This document shows, piece by piece, positions 26,881-34,493 of a stretch of 34,493 nucleotides of DNA. The position numbers and the translations under genes are program-made. The first letter of the stretch is position 1, and each line of letters starts with the position of its first letter. The stretch is from Promethearchaeota archaeon (GTDB taxonomy: Archaea; Asgardarchaeota; Lokiarchaeia; Sigynarchaeales; SOKP01), in NCBI GenBank assembly GCA_019058515.1, contig JAHPYY010000144.1, positions 1 through 34,493 on the forward strand, read 5' to 3'. Under the pieces are notes generated by a model, which saw only the letters and a list, made by a program, of their open reading frames with translations, did no database searches and was not told the origin of the DNA.

Positions 26881-26884
26881 GGAG
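26881..26884 (+). promoter_or_regulatory. Ribosome-binding site of the M42 gene
   Basis: GGAG lies seven bases before ATG 26892, one of the clearer ribosome-binding sites in the window. Confidence 0.5.
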
Positions 26885-26891
26885 ATAAAAA

Positions 26892-27992
26892 ATGGAAAAG
26901 AAAGAAATCTTAAACGTAATTAAAGCATTAGCTCTTAACAGGGCACCTTCTGGTTTAGAACAAGCGCGAGGGGCAGAATTAGTAAAACAAATAAAAACCT
27001 ATGCAAAAATAAGTGATGGGGCAATAATTCGCGATAATTACAACAATGTAATATTAAAAATACGAGGAAAAAATGCTAAGAAGGGTATCGCAATATTAGG
27101 TCATTTAGACGAAATTGGCGGAACAATTAGAAGGATAAACGATAATGGAACCTTATGTTTTTCTATGCGTGGGGGTTACGAAGGTCGCTGGCTGGTTTCT
27201 CGAAAAATTCAAATATACAACAAAGAAAGAGAATGGATTAACGGGATAATAGCTGGAAGGTCTGTTCATATAACTCCAGAAAAAGTTAGACTGAAAGAAA
27301 AGATAGACCCTTTAGATTTAGAGATATTTATTGGAGCTGAAAATAAAGAAGATGTTATTGAAAAATACAAGTTGCATGTAGGAGCTCCGTTTGTGTTCCA
27401 AGGAGAATTCGGATTGTTGAATCCAAGTATCGATTCAGATCTTGTTTCGGGATATTCGATTGACGATTTGGCGGCGTTAACCTGCCTTGTGATCCTTGCC
27501 AACAAACTAACTAACATTACAAACGATTTTGGGGTTCTAAACATACCTCATGACCTTTATCTAGTTGGTACATCTCGAGAAGAGATAGGCACGGAAGGAG
27601 CTTACCACTTTTTAAGGGAGAGTAATGTGGAAAAAGTAATTGGAGTCGATATCGCTCCTTTAGGTGATTTTACAGGCAGTACACATTCAGGAATTAAGCT
27701 TAAAGGTGGACCCGTGATAGTATGGCAAGAATTTAAAGGCAGTGGCGTGTTCGATTACGAGTTCTGTTCTCAATTTATTAAGATTGCAGAAAAGAGCGAG
27801 ATCGAATATCAAAACGGAGTTTTCGAAAATTACGGTTCAGACGCTGGTAAGGCGCAGAAATGGCTAGGAAACCCTTCCGTTCTAATTGGGATTCCGTCTC
27901 TATTTAGTCATAATGTTCCTGAAGTTTGTTCCCTGGAGGAGATACAATCTGCTGCAAATCTTATATTTCAATACTTAAAATCGTTAAAATGA
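26892..27992 (+). CDS. M42-family metallo-aminopeptidase
   Basis: A 366-residue M42 peptidase. The metal ligands and catalytic residues are in place: GHLDE (H71, with catalytic-type D73), YSIDDLAAL (bridging D191), TSREEIGTEG (E230/E231), VIGVDIAP (D253) and LFSHNVPEV (H340). Members form large tetrahedral complexes in the cytoplasm that trim peptides produced by the proteasome; the family also contains endoglucanase-annotated proteins, but the residues are those of the peptidases. Length is typical. It has a clear ribosome-binding site. Substrate preference is not visible. Confidence 0.9.
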   Translation: MEKKEILNVIKALALNRAPSGLEQARGAELVKQIKTYAKISDGAIIRDNYNNVILKIRGKNAKKGIAILGHLDEIGGTIRRINDNGTLCFSMRGGYEGRWLVSRKIQIYNKEREWINGIIAGRSVHITPEKVRLKEKIDPLDLEIFIGAENKEDVIEKYKLHVGAPFVFQGEFGLLNPSIDSDLVSGYSIDDLAALTCLVILANKLTNITNDFGVLNIPHDLYLVGTSREEIGTEGAYHFLRESNVEKVIGVDIAPLGDFTGSTHSGIKLKGGPVIVWQEFKGSGVFDYEFCSQFIKIAEKSEIEYQNGVFENYGSDAGKAQKWLGNPSVLIGIPSLFSHNVPEVCSLEEIQSAANLIFQYLKSLK

Positions 27993-28025
27993 GCGTTTGA
28001 GACTATTATCAACCTATTATTTACT

Positions 28026-28151
28026 TTAAGTTTTAGGAAATCTAACTATAAAAGTAGATCCTTTACTTCTTCCAATTGATGAATATGAAATCTCTCCCAC
28101 GTGAAGTACGATAAATTCTTTAGTAAACTCCTTAAAATTTAATAACTGTGA
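28026..28151 (-). pseudogene. Relic of a histidine-kinase C-terminus (HATPase end)
   Basis: The minus strand between stop codons at 28154-28152 and 28028-28026 encodes 41 residues that include FTKEFIVLHVGEISYSSIG, then GSTFIVRFPK. This matches the last segment of histidine-kinase ATPase domains, where the consensus is a helix ending ..HGGEI.v.S..g.GstF...lP. The N- and G1-boxes that should precede it are absent, and a TAG sits immediately upstream in frame. It therefore looks like the decayed tail of a two-component sensor kinase. There is no start codon, so it is not an expressed gene by itself. Confidence 0.55.
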
Positions 28152-28238
28152 CTAAAATTTTCTACTTTCGTTTCGATAGAAAATACATTTAAAGGTTACG
28201 CATAAAAAATTAGGGAAAAACTTGATTTTAAATCCAAA

Positions 28239-29252
28239 TTACTCTTTAACTATGTTATTAATTATAATCTCCGAGATGTCTCCGGCGTACTCTCCCGTAC
28301 GCCTGATACTTTCGACTATATAGCTAATCGCAATGAATACATGCACATCTCCTGGATTAGGTTTTGGTCTAATCTGTTCGCACGCTTCTATTAACTCGTG
28401 AATCTGTTCGATATTAGTGTTAGCGATCTCAATATCTTTTTTAGACCATGCATCTCGACTAGCATTCAGTAATCTCAACGATATTTTGCTTGCTCTTGTA
28501 ATGCTATCAACAAACTTAGTATATCCGTTTCTTTCTAACATATCAATGATGTTTCGCGCAATCTTTACTGCGTGATCCCCAATTCTTTCTAAAAATCTAC
28601 TCATCAATTGATAATGGTTCGCATCGTCTAATGTGATTCCCATTTTTTGGGAAAGAATAATATCTCTCAACACAATGCTCGATTGACGACCAATTAGCCA
28701 ATGAAGGCGATCTACATCGTTATCCCTTTTTATAACTTCCTCCGCTAACGATTTATCCTTGTTTTTAAGCGCCAATATGGCGTCTTCGTGCATACTTTCC
28801 ACTAAAATGTACATCCGTTTGATGGTTTTTTCAAATGGCATTTCTTTTGGATTTAGTAAATCCTTTATCATGATGCGCGTGTTCTCTTCCTCTATAATTT
28901 CGGGTCCAATCGCAATCTGTGTGAAATCATTAATGCAGTCGCGAATGTACGGTTCGAACTTTTTACTGGACTTAATCACAATCCTGGAATATCCCATAAT
29001 GTATGTTCCAATCAAAACACGAAACAAAAAATTGTAATCGTTGTAGTCATCAACCAAAATTTCCTTTGTTTTTAGGATCTCTTCTGAATTTATTTTCGGA
29101 GTAATTAACAAATTTCCATCCGGTTGCGATAAGATTCCCAATGTATCTTTGGGTTTGATATTGTTTTGGTTAATCCAACCTATAGGCAAGGAGATAATGA
29201 AGGAACTCCCCCCAGTCTTTTGTACCTTGCGCGTCTCTATATGAAACACCAT
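28239..29252 (-). CDS. PhoU-domain protein with AbrB-like N-terminus
   Basis: A 337-residue protein. The first 50 residues are an AbrB/SpoVT-type DNA-binding swapped-hairpin domain (TRKVQKTGGSSFIISLPIGW, then KPKDTLGILSQPDGNLLITP). From about 120 it has PhoU helical repeats, with IKRMYILVESMHEDAILAL, the E/D-rich metal-binding style segment EEVIKRDNDVDRLHWLIG and RFLERIGDHAVKIARNIID, a standard PhoU signature. This archaeal arrangement suggests a transcriptional regulator linked to phosphate or related stress signalling. No phosphate transporter adjoins it. The start is ATG 29252, reading MVFHIETRK. Confidence 0.9.
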   Translation of the reverse strand: MVFHIETRKVQKTGGSSFIISLPIGWINQNNIKPKDTLGILSQPDGNLLITPKINSEEILKTKEILVDDYNDYNFLFRVLIGTYIMGYSRIVIKSSKKFEPYIRDCINDFTQIAIGPEIIEEENTRIMIKDLLNPKEMPFEKTIKRMYILVESMHEDAILALKNKDKSLAEEVIKRDNDVDRLHWLIGRQSSIVLRDIILSQKMGITLDDANHYQLMSRFLERIGDHAVKIARNIIDMLERNGYTKFVDSITRASKISLRLLNASRDAWSKKDIEIANTNIEQIHELIEACEQIRPKPNPGDVHVFIAISYIVESIRRTGEYAGDISEIIINNIVKE

Positions 29253-29352
29253 GATTACTCAAACTCATATTTTGGGAAAATTCTTTAAGGTCTTAAAATT
29301 AAGGGTAATATGTGAAAGATCTTGTCGAATTCTCCTCTTTTTATTAACAATA

Positions 29353-29396
29353 TTATTTAATATATATATGAGAGTCTTACTATATATATAAAATAA
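29353..29396. repeat. AT-rich inverted repeat, possible two-way promoter or operator
   Basis: Arms TTATTTAATATATATA (29353-29368) and TATATATATAAAATAA (29381-29396) are reverse complements except at one position, around a 12-base spacer TGAGAGTCTTAC. Each arm contains a TATA-type run, so the site could direct transcription either way or be bound by a dimer. Part of the symmetry is trivial TA repeat. Confidence 0.4.
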
Positions 29397-29588
29397 TTGA
29401 TATTAAAATATCACCCCTAAAAATCCAAAATTTTACCATTCTATATAGATTTCTAATGGGGTATTAATTGGTTGATGTTAAAACCTTGAACCTTAATTTT
29501 AAATCACTGATTTTTTTCTGAATGTTTTTCATTTAATCTATATAGTATTTTGTTGAAATGTTTATAATAAGAAACTAAAATCCCCCTT

Positions 29589-29615
29589 GTTTTAAGGGAC
29601 TGGGCTTCTTAAAAC
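29589..29615. repeat. GTTTTAAG / CTTAAAAC inverted repeat
   Basis: A perfect 8-base inverted repeat with an 11-base G-rich spacer. A second small hairpin (CCCTT-GTTTT-AAGGG, 29584-29598) overlaps it. These lie about 110 bases downstream of the inverted repeat at 29353 and about 85 bases beyond the stop of the response regulator, so on the minus strand they could act as a terminator or RNA structure. Confidence 0.3.
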
Positions 29616-29698
29616 CATCTTTATCAAATTATTATCATTTTCCTCAAAGAATTAGAGTAATGACTAAAGTATTCTAAAAATAAGTGAATTTATGCCGA

Positions 29699-30052
29699 CT
29701 ACACTTGACTTAACTTGCACATCAAATTTTTCATGTTGAATGGTTTCGGTAGAAATTCTACACCCTCCGATTTCAACACCTGTTCCCGAATAGAAATATC
29801 TCCGCTAATAATTATAATATCTATATTTTTATCTAAATCCTTCAATTGAGACGCGATTACTCCTCCGTTCTGCCTCGGTAAATGGTAATCGATCACCACA
29901 GTAATGGAAGGTTCGCTAAGGGTCTTAATCTTCTCAAACGCCTCCGCTCCCGTCGATGCACTACCCAATACCCTAATTCCATACACCGCGCAAAACTTCT
30001 TAAACAGATCGACCATGTCGTAGTCGTCTTCGACGATAAATACGGAAGTCAC
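29699..30052 (-). CDS. Stand-alone response-regulator receiver
   Basis: A 117-residue CheY-like receiver with no output domain. Conserved residues: acidic pair E8/D9/D10 (VFIVEDDYD), phospho-acceptor D55 (VVIDYHLPRQNGG), S83 at the switch position (IIIISGD) and K103 (LPKPFN). It should accept a phosphate from a histidine kinase, but no intact kinase is in the window; only a kinase relic lies about 1.5 kb away. The start is GTG 30052. It may act through protein contact as other single-domain regulators do. It ends with TAG. Confidence 0.88.
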   Translation of the reverse strand: MTSVFIVEDDYDMVDLFKKFCAVYGIRVLGSASTGAEAFEKIKTLSEPSITVVIDYHLPRQNGGVIASQLKDLDKNIDIIIISGDISIREQVLKSEGVEFLPKPFNMKNLMCKLSQV

Positions 30053-30226
30053 GATACATCACGCAAAATTTATTCTATACTAGTCGTTATGTTCATCAAC
30101 TCATCTTAGTATTTAACAGGAAACGAAAACGCTAATAAATCGTTCTAGAGTAACGAACTTCATGAATCACGATAATTATCTAAGGCAATTTAACAAAAGA
30201 TGCATTTTTTTCCAAGTTTTAGTGTA

Positions 30227-30625
30227 CTATTCTGGAGGTCTATTTTCGCTGTAATACAACACACCTCCAATGATAACCAAAATTCCACAAAGAATAGGGA
30301 TTATGTCGATAAACAAGAAGAACGCGCAATAAATCAACAAACTTATAGTTCCTATCGACATGGTAAAATTTCGTATAAAGCGAGGATGAGTTAATTTTTT
30401 GTAGGGCTTGTTTGTCATCGTTAAATTAAGAACTATTAATAGAATTGCGACGAAGGTTAATATTACAGGAAGAATTATGGCTGAAATGTAGATAATCGTT
30501 CCTAATATCGTCAATGCTAGATCAAAAACTAATTTAATAAAAGTGAATATAAATGGAATTAATATCACATTCGCTGATATTAATGAAAACAACGATATAA
30601 TCTTTAATTTAATGTTGACTTCCAT
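30227..30625 (-). CDS. Hypothetical membrane protein, four to five helices
   Basis: A 132-residue protein. Hydrophobic segments lie near 10-30, 33-52, 53-70, 88-106 and 108-125, with a basic loop TMTNKPYKKLTHPRFIR between the third and fourth that is probably cytoplasmic. No motif is recognised. It begins at ATG 30625 and ends in TAG. It has no same-strand neighbour close by. Confidence 0.55.
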   Translation of the reverse strand: MEVNIKLKIISLFSLISANVILIPFIFTFIKLVFDLALTILGTIIYISAIILPVILTFVAILLIVLNLTMTNKPYKKLTHPRFIRNFTMSIGTISLLIYCAFFLFIDIIPILCGILVIIGGVLYYSENRPPE

Positions 30626-31023
30626 TATTAAGGGATTTTATTGTTTTTATGTAGTCATAGATTTATCAATTCTCTTAAATAATCATTCCAAAAAATAATT
30701 TATTATTAGCGAGAATCCTACACTTCTAATATTACTTATCTAAGACAACTTATTTTGAAATTCGAAGTTTATTATTTTTTTTTTTAATTTACAGTTTGGT
30801 TAGTTTTTTCTTGATTCTTTAATTGAGCTAATATTAAACATAACAATGTGAATATTTTGATTTTACATAAACAGGTGTTTTATAGGTCATCTTTAAATCC
30901 CCGATATTGATAAAACATGTATCTAATTAATCAAATAGCTGTTTTACTAGCGTTTATAATGCAAAAATTTAAATAGTTAAAATAGAATTTATGCTTGTTT
31001 GAATACAAATTACACTTGGATAA
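30626..31023. other. Intergenic region without a recognised feature
   Basis: AT-rich gap between divergent small membrane-protein genes. I see a run of eleven T (30775-30785) and several TATA-like stretches (for example TTTAAATAG near 30969), but no coding sequence or stable hairpin. Confidence 0.4.
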
Positions 31024-31263
31024 ATGACTGAGTTAAAAGAACGAAGATCTTATTTCCGGTTAAGAGGAAGGAATTGGTTTTTAATTGGATTATTATTCAC
31101 TGGAGGGTTATTAGCAATAATTAGTTTAGTCGGATTAACCTTTAATCCCGATTTATTTATGTCATTTTCTTGGTTTGTTGTCGGATTTCTCGTTACAATA
31201 GCAGTGTATATGTTATACAATTTTAAGAAGCTTTCTGACGAAATAAAAGAAAAGAAGAAATAG
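31024..31263 (+). CDS. Small two-helix membrane protein
   Basis: A 79-residue protein with a basic N-terminus (MTELKERRSYFRLRGR), membrane helices at about 19-38 and 44-66 separated by a short loop with FNPDLFMS, and a Lys-rich tail (DEIKEKKK). Both ends are probably cytoplasmic. No family is recognised. It ends in TAG, and its 3' end is convergent with the phosphatase-superfamily gene, 21 bases away. Confidence 0.6.
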   Translation: MTELKERRSYFRLRGRNWFLIGLLFTGGLLAIISLVGLTFNPDLFMSFSWFVVGFLVTIAVYMLYNFKKLSDEIKEKKK

Positions 31264-31284
31264 AAAATCCTTTGTGAATTTTTG

Positions 31285-32853
31285 TTATAGTAAGCATTTA
31301 CCAACTACACTTTTATGAGGCGTTTTACCTATAAATTTTAAGAGCGTGGGAACAATATCAGTAATTTTGCAGTATTTAAGATGGGAACTTGGCACTTCGT
31401 CAGCTCCACCTATAACGAGAGGAACTACGCTACTGGCTCTCAATCCGATATCGTGTAAATATTTATTGTTATTTTTCTTTTTTCCATGTTGGATATTATA
31501 AGCTGTAGTCCCTTGAGTGCTAATGATTACATCCGAACTTCGAGGATTTTTAAAGTGGCGAGGTATTAAATCTACATACAACGGATAATTTAAGTGAAAT
31601 GTAGCTTCTAACCATTCGTCAATAGTGTGAAATCGATTATCTATCAGTTTAGAGGCATATTGATCAGTATGATAAAAGAATACGTCTTCCTCTTGCTCGC
31701 TATTATATTTAGTTTTGAATTGCTTATTTTTATACTCGTAATCTATTCTGCTTGTGAGAAGCTTTCCTGTTTTTTCTTTTTTTCTCTTTAAAATAATTGA
31801 ACCGCACTTATAGGAATTAGAGTCAAAATCATAATACATCAATTTTACCCCTTTGATTTTGAATAACTCATCGAAAACATCTATATTTCTCGAACCGTAA
31901 TGTTGTAGTTCGCCTACAGATGGTTTTAACCAAAACTTTGTTAATCCTGACTTTTGTGATTTGAAGTTAAAAAAACCTACTCCACCGAACTCGTTGATAT
32001 TAGTATTCCCATAGCAAGGTTTTCTTATTATGTGGTGCTTTAAACCCGTTTTTCCGTTAAATAGTTTTAAATTACCATTATGACTAGTGCGATAATTTCC
32101 GTGATCCGAAGTAATTGCTATAACGGTTTGGTCTAAGTATCCCAATTTTTTCAGTTGGTCGACCAAGTAGCCAATACACCTGTCTATATGCATAAGGTTT
32201 AATTTATATAACACTGAGTCAAAGCCGTATAGATGCATGAGTACATCGCTCATCATGAACCAGATTAGGGATCCGACGGGTGGTTCTCGAGTGGAAAAAT
32301 AACTCTTTGGATTAGCAAATATCTTAAGTAATTGGGTTATAACCATTGTATTGGCTCTAACAATCATTTTTTTAATATTTCTCGCGTGCTCAAGAATTAG
32401 ATAATAGTAGATTAGTTTCAATTTACTTTCAGGAAATACATAGTCAGCACCTCTGTTAATAAGTTGCGCGAAAGAAGCGGTGTTCTCCTCTCCAAGCATC
32501 TCAAGTATGGTTTGACAATTCTTTCCGAGGTCGTCGTTTAATTTGTACACTTGTAGGTCTCTAGAAGCGTAGTTTCTAATTGTAGGAGGAGTGGTATCTC
32601 TTCCCATCCAATTAAGTAATGGAATTCCATGACAAAGCTCGTGTTTGTAGTCGCCAGTATATGTTCCAGTTAAAATAGAAGCGTGTGTAGGGTATGTTAT
32701 CGAGGGGAAATCTGTAATGCAATTATCGCTCCAAATCCCGCCATTTACAAGATTTTTCATATTAGGAAGAAACCCTTTTTCCATTAAATGGAAAAAATGC
32801 TCTGCCCTTACATCATCGATTATGCATAAAATAAAGCGGTTAAGTGTATTCAT
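31285..32853 (-). CDS. Alkaline-phosphatase-superfamily phosphodiesterase/pyrophosphatase
   Basis: A 522-residue enzyme of the type I phosphodiesterase/nucleotide pyrophosphatase class. Metal and catalytic motifs: CIIDDVRAEHF (D13/D14), TDFPSITYPTHASILTG (48-64, with T53 as the likely nucleophile and H57 near), DRCIGYLVDQL, AITSDHGNYRTSHNG (metal Asp-His), and a later region bearing further His residues. No signal peptide or membrane helix is present, so it is probably cytoplasmic, unlike many family members. The substrate may be a nucleotide, phospholipid head group or phosphonate; it cannot be read from sequence. Residues around 155-215 form an inserted cap-like segment. Start is ATG 32853. 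Confidence 0.82.
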   Translation of the reverse strand: MNTLNRFILCIIDDVRAEHFFHLMEKGFLPNMKNLVNGGIWSDNCITDFPSITYPTHASILTGTYTGDYKHELCHGIPLLNWMGRDTTPPTIRNYASRDLQVYKLNDDLGKNCQTILEMLGEENTASFAQLINRGADYVFPESKLKLIYYYLILEHARNIKKMIVRANTMVITQLLKIFANPKSYFSTREPPVGSLIWFMMSDVLMHLYGFDSVLYKLNLMHIDRCIGYLVDQLKKLGYLDQTVIAITSDHGNYRTSHNGNLKLFNGKTGLKHHIIRKPCYGNTNINEFGGVGFFNFKSQKSGLTKFWLKPSVGELQHYGSRNIDVFDELFKIKGVKLMYYDFDSNSYKCGSIILKRKKEKTGKLLTSRIDYEYKNKQFKTKYNSEQEEDVFFYHTDQYASKLIDNRFHTIDEWLEATFHLNYPLYVDLIPRHFKNPRSSDVIISTQGTTAYNIQHGKKKNNNKYLHDIGLRASSVVPLVIGGADEVPSSHLKYCKITDIVPTLLKFIGKTPHKSVVGKCLL

Positions 32854-32978
32854 CTCAATTTTTTATCTAAATAACCTCAGTTACCCTTTTAATTTCGGAT
32901 CGACTTGTTACCACTAGTATATATTAATCATTCTGGGTACTATTATTTATTTTTCATCTTTTATACTCTTCGAAAAAG

Positions 32979-32987
32979 TTTAAATTA
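32979..32987 (+). promoter_or_regulatory. TATA-like box for the seven-helix membrane protein
   Basis: GTTTAAATTATA is centred about 26 bases before ATG 33009, supporting that start over the TTG at 32994 and suggesting a leaderless transcript. Confidence 0.5.
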
Positions 32988-33008
32988 TACTTATTGGATA
33001 ATGATTCT

Positions 33009-33746
33009 ATGCTACTACAAAATATTGAATCATTTGAGATTTTCGCAGCTTGGTTTAGTCTGGTCTTTGTAGCTATCTCTTGGATATTAGCCGCTATTAT
33101 CATATTAAAGTATTTTAAATATAGGGCAAAGCAACTTCTTCTTGTGGGAATTGCCTGGATCGGAATCGCCATGCCTTGGACATCTGATTCGATTTCAGTA
33201 ATCTTATTGTCTACAATAAGAATGACGTTAAATCAATATGCAAAAGTAATAATTGAATTAACATTTCTACCGGTTGCTTTAGTCTTATGGCTCTATGCTT
33301 TCACAGATTTAGTTTATCCAACCGCCCAAAAAGTAGTGTTAATAATTTCTATACTGTTTTGTGCGTTCTTCGAAATTTGGTTTTTTTCTGCATTAATAAT
33401 TGACTTTAGATTAATTGGAGAATATACTCCACCATTAGCAATCGAGTTTACGATTCCAATCTATATTTTCTTGATTTCATTTTTAGGTACATTTGTTATC
33501 ACTGGTCTTATCATGGCAGTGAAATCTGTGAGAGAGAATGATAAGGAAATATCGCTAAAAGGAAAATTTCTCGTATTAGCTTTTATATCTTTTCTTATCG
33601 GCACGATTTTAGAAGTGATTTTACCCTTACATCCTATTGGAATAATGATTGTACGTTTAACATTGATTTCTAGCGCAATAGAATACTATATAGGATTTAC
33701 ATTGCCAAGATTTATCAAAGAATTGTTTATTCGAGCAAACGAATAA
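33009..33746 (+). CDS. Hypothetical seven-helix membrane protein
   Basis: A protein of about 245 residues beginning MLLQNIESFEIFAAWFSLVF. It has about seven hydrophobic segments, with loops KYFKYRAKQ (after the first), TDLVYPTAQK (after the third), DFRLIGEYTPP and KSVRENDKEISLKGK. The seven-helix layout without a retinal-lysine signature in the last helix rules out a confident rhodopsin call. ATG 33009 is chosen because of the TATA-like box 26 bases upstream. It is followed by a run of eleven T. I do not recognise the family. Confidence 0.65.
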   Translation: MLLQNIESFEIFAAWFSLVFVAISWILAAIIILKYFKYRAKQLLLVGIAWIGIAMPWTSDSISVILLSTIRMTLNQYAKVIIELTFLPVALVLWLYAFTDLVYPTAQKVVLIISILFCAFFEIWFFSALIIDFRLIGEYTPPLAIEFTIPIYIFLISFLGTFVITGLIMAVKSVRENDKEISLKGKFLVLAFISFLIGTILEVILPLHPIGIMIVRLTLISSAIEYYIGFTLPRFIKELFIRANE

Positions 33747-33752
33747 AATTAA

Positions 33753-33763
33753 TTTTTTTTTTT
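33753..33763 (+). terminator. T-run terminator
   Basis: Eleven consecutive T a few bases after the stop of the seven-helix membrane-protein gene. Confidence 0.55.
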
Positions 33764-33817
33764 AAAAATTAGATTTTAAGAAACCATTGATTTTCTTTAA
33801 TTAATATGGGTTAATGA

Positions 33818-33918
33818 GCCCCCGGGGGGATTTTTTCAACAGAGAAGATATTTCTAAGTTATTGAACCCCCGACCTGCTGATTACAAGTCAGCTGCTATA
33901 CCGCTAAGCCACGGAGGC
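33818..33918 (-). tRNA. tRNA-Thr (UGU) with a 30-base T-loop intron
   Basis: On the minus strand a full cloverleaf can be drawn. The acceptor 5' strand GCCTCCG (33918-33912) pairs with CGGGGGC (33824-33818) with one T-G wobble. The D-arm is GCT..AGC with GG in the loop. The anticodon stem is GCTGA/TCAGC around loop CTTGTAA, giving anticodon UGU. The T-stem is GGGGG/CCCCC. The T-loop is split: TTCAA is followed by about 30 extra bases before the final AT and the T-stem's second strand. Removing them leaves a normal 7-base T-loop and a 71-base body. The discriminator is U, as in archaeal tRNA-Thr, and CCA is not encoded. A TATA-like box lies 27 bases upstream of the 5' end. Confidence 0.88.
33832..33861 (-). 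other. tRNA intron in the T-loop, between about positions 58 and 60
   Basis: The 30-base insertion can be shifted by one base without changing its length. UUCA of the 5' exon can pair with UGAA near the intron's 3' end, giving a four-base central helix flanked by a three-base bulge (AUA) and a larger 3' bulge. This resembles a relaxed bulge-helix-bulge, the structure cut by the archaeal splicing endonuclease. Confidence 0.7.
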
Positions 33919-34338
33919 TAATTTGCGTTAAAAATAAGGGTTATATAGATAATAAAATACGTTAAAATATTAAATTTGTGATTTGTACTTTGGTTTTAAC
34001 TTAATTATGAAGTACTAGCTATTCTTTTTCGTTTTTATTAGGAAAAACAATGCGAAAGATCTATTTTCTGAAATATCTTTAATATTTTGTTACAAATGTG
34101 ATCACATCATTGCGAAATTATGTCGAAATTTGATTAAAAGGTGAATATTGTTCTAATCTTAAACCAAAGTTTTTATCTATTACCCAGAAAATGGGATTTT
34201 TTTAGTTTTAATTAGATTTCCGAACGATCAGTAATTATTAAAAGGGTAACTATCTTTTTTTTTATGCAAATATCGGTCTATTAAATTTATTCTACATTCG
34301 AGTTCCTATAGAATATAATTTTCTTAAACGCGATTAAA
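33919..34338. other. Intergenic region with a palindrome and a hairpin-T-run
   Basis: No coding sequence seen. Besides the tRNA promoter it contains a 12-base palindrome ATGTGATCACAT (34096-34107) and a hairpin CCCA-GAAAA-TGGG (34183-34195) followed by seven T (34197-34203), which looks like an intrinsic terminator although no plus-strand gene precedes it. A TATA-like stretch near 34311-34321 probably serves the next gene. Confidence 0.4.
33941..33948 (-). promoter_or_regulatory. TATA-like box of tRNA-Thr
   Basis: On the minus strand this reads CTATATAA within an AT-rich run, centred about 27 bases before the tRNA 5' end. Confidence 0.5.
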
Positions 34339-34493
34339 ATGGTATCCAAAGAAGACATTACCGAATTAGCTTTTAAAAGATACAAATCAGGCGAGTCGTA
34401 CAACGACTCTGTGTGGTATTTGGCGTATTACACGCTGAAGCTTAATAAAAACATTAAAAATGGAAATACTATAGAACCATTAGAGACAGATAA
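34339..34493 (+). CDS. Partial gene, cut by the window end
   Basis: Begins at ATG 34339 and stays open for 51 codons to the edge. The visible N-terminus is MVSKEDITELAFKRYKSGES, then YNDSVWYLAYYTLKLN. It is polar and helical without a recognisable motif. A TATA-like stretch about 24 bases upstream supports the start. No function can be proposed from this fragment. Confidence 0.5.
   Translation, partial: MVSKEDITELAFKRYKSGESYNDSVWYLAYYTLKLNKNIKNGNTIEPLETD

Larger units (their letters stand above)
29253..29698. other. Intergenic region with two inverted repeats
   Basis: About 450 bases between two minus-strand genes. It holds a large TATA-rich inverted repeat (29353-29396) and a second one (29589-29615), but I see no coding sequence. 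It probably contains the promoter of the PhoU/AbrB gene. Confidence 0.4.

Noticed and set aside
33009..33746. Microbial rhodopsin
   Set aside because: Seven helices are present, but the last lacks the retinal-binding Lys context and no rhodopsin motif is visible in the third.
1..34493. CRISPR array, insertion sequence, rRNA genes
   Set aside because: No regularly spaced repeats, transposase, terminal inverted repeats or rRNA-like sequence were found on reading both strands.

Overview
The window reads as a piece of an AT-rich archaeal chromosome, most likely from an Asgard (Lokiarchaeia-like) archaeon. The archaeal assignment rests on a PolB2-type family B DNA polymerase with its small partner protein, a PhoU protein with an AbrB-like N-terminus, a TrmB-like regulator, TATA-like boxes about 25 bases upstream of several start codons (leaderless promoters), and a tRNA-Thr(UGU) with a U discriminator, no encoded CCA and a 30-base intron in its T-loop. 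The Asgard assignment is an inference from overall gene character; no rRNA or eukaryotic-signature gene is present to confirm it.

Layout. 1-4708: a probable DNA-repair/mutagenesis set, namely a RecA/RadA-like paralog with lost ATPase motifs, a 91-residue helical protein and an exonuclease-dead, catalytically altered PolB2. A DUF3795 gene on the other strand lies between the first and the other two. These repair genes look richer in G+C than their surroundings. 4709-10054: a two-domain flavodoxin-fold oxidoreductase interrupted by one in-frame TAG, a small Cys-rich protein with a GyrI-like protein, a TrmB-like regulator, a DUF1295 membrane protein, a GYD-like protein and a b561-like membrane protein. 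10140-18680: one gene of about 2,846 codons encoding a giant protein that is almost wholly membrane-spanning, with at least one clear internal repeat of 134 residues. It is the most unusual object here. 18854-19849: three tiny genes, two of them tandem paralogs. 19855-27992: metabolic genes (GH4 glycosidase, DapL-like aminotransferase, hot-dog thioesterase, M42 aminopeptidase), a DUF134 regulator, a winged-helix/ferredoxin fusion and small membrane proteins. 28026-30052: a relic of a histidine kinase C-terminus, the PhoU/AbrB protein and a stand-alone response regulator. 30227-34493: small membrane proteins, an alkaline-phosphatase-superfamily enzyme, the intron-containing tRNA-Thr and the start of a gene cut by the window edge.

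How they fit together. Most genes are single transcription units; adjacent pairs are often convergent or divergent. The only tight same-strand pairs are the small protein with PolB2, and the Cys-rich protein with the GyrI-like protein. No phage, insertion sequence, CRISPR array or other mobile element was seen.
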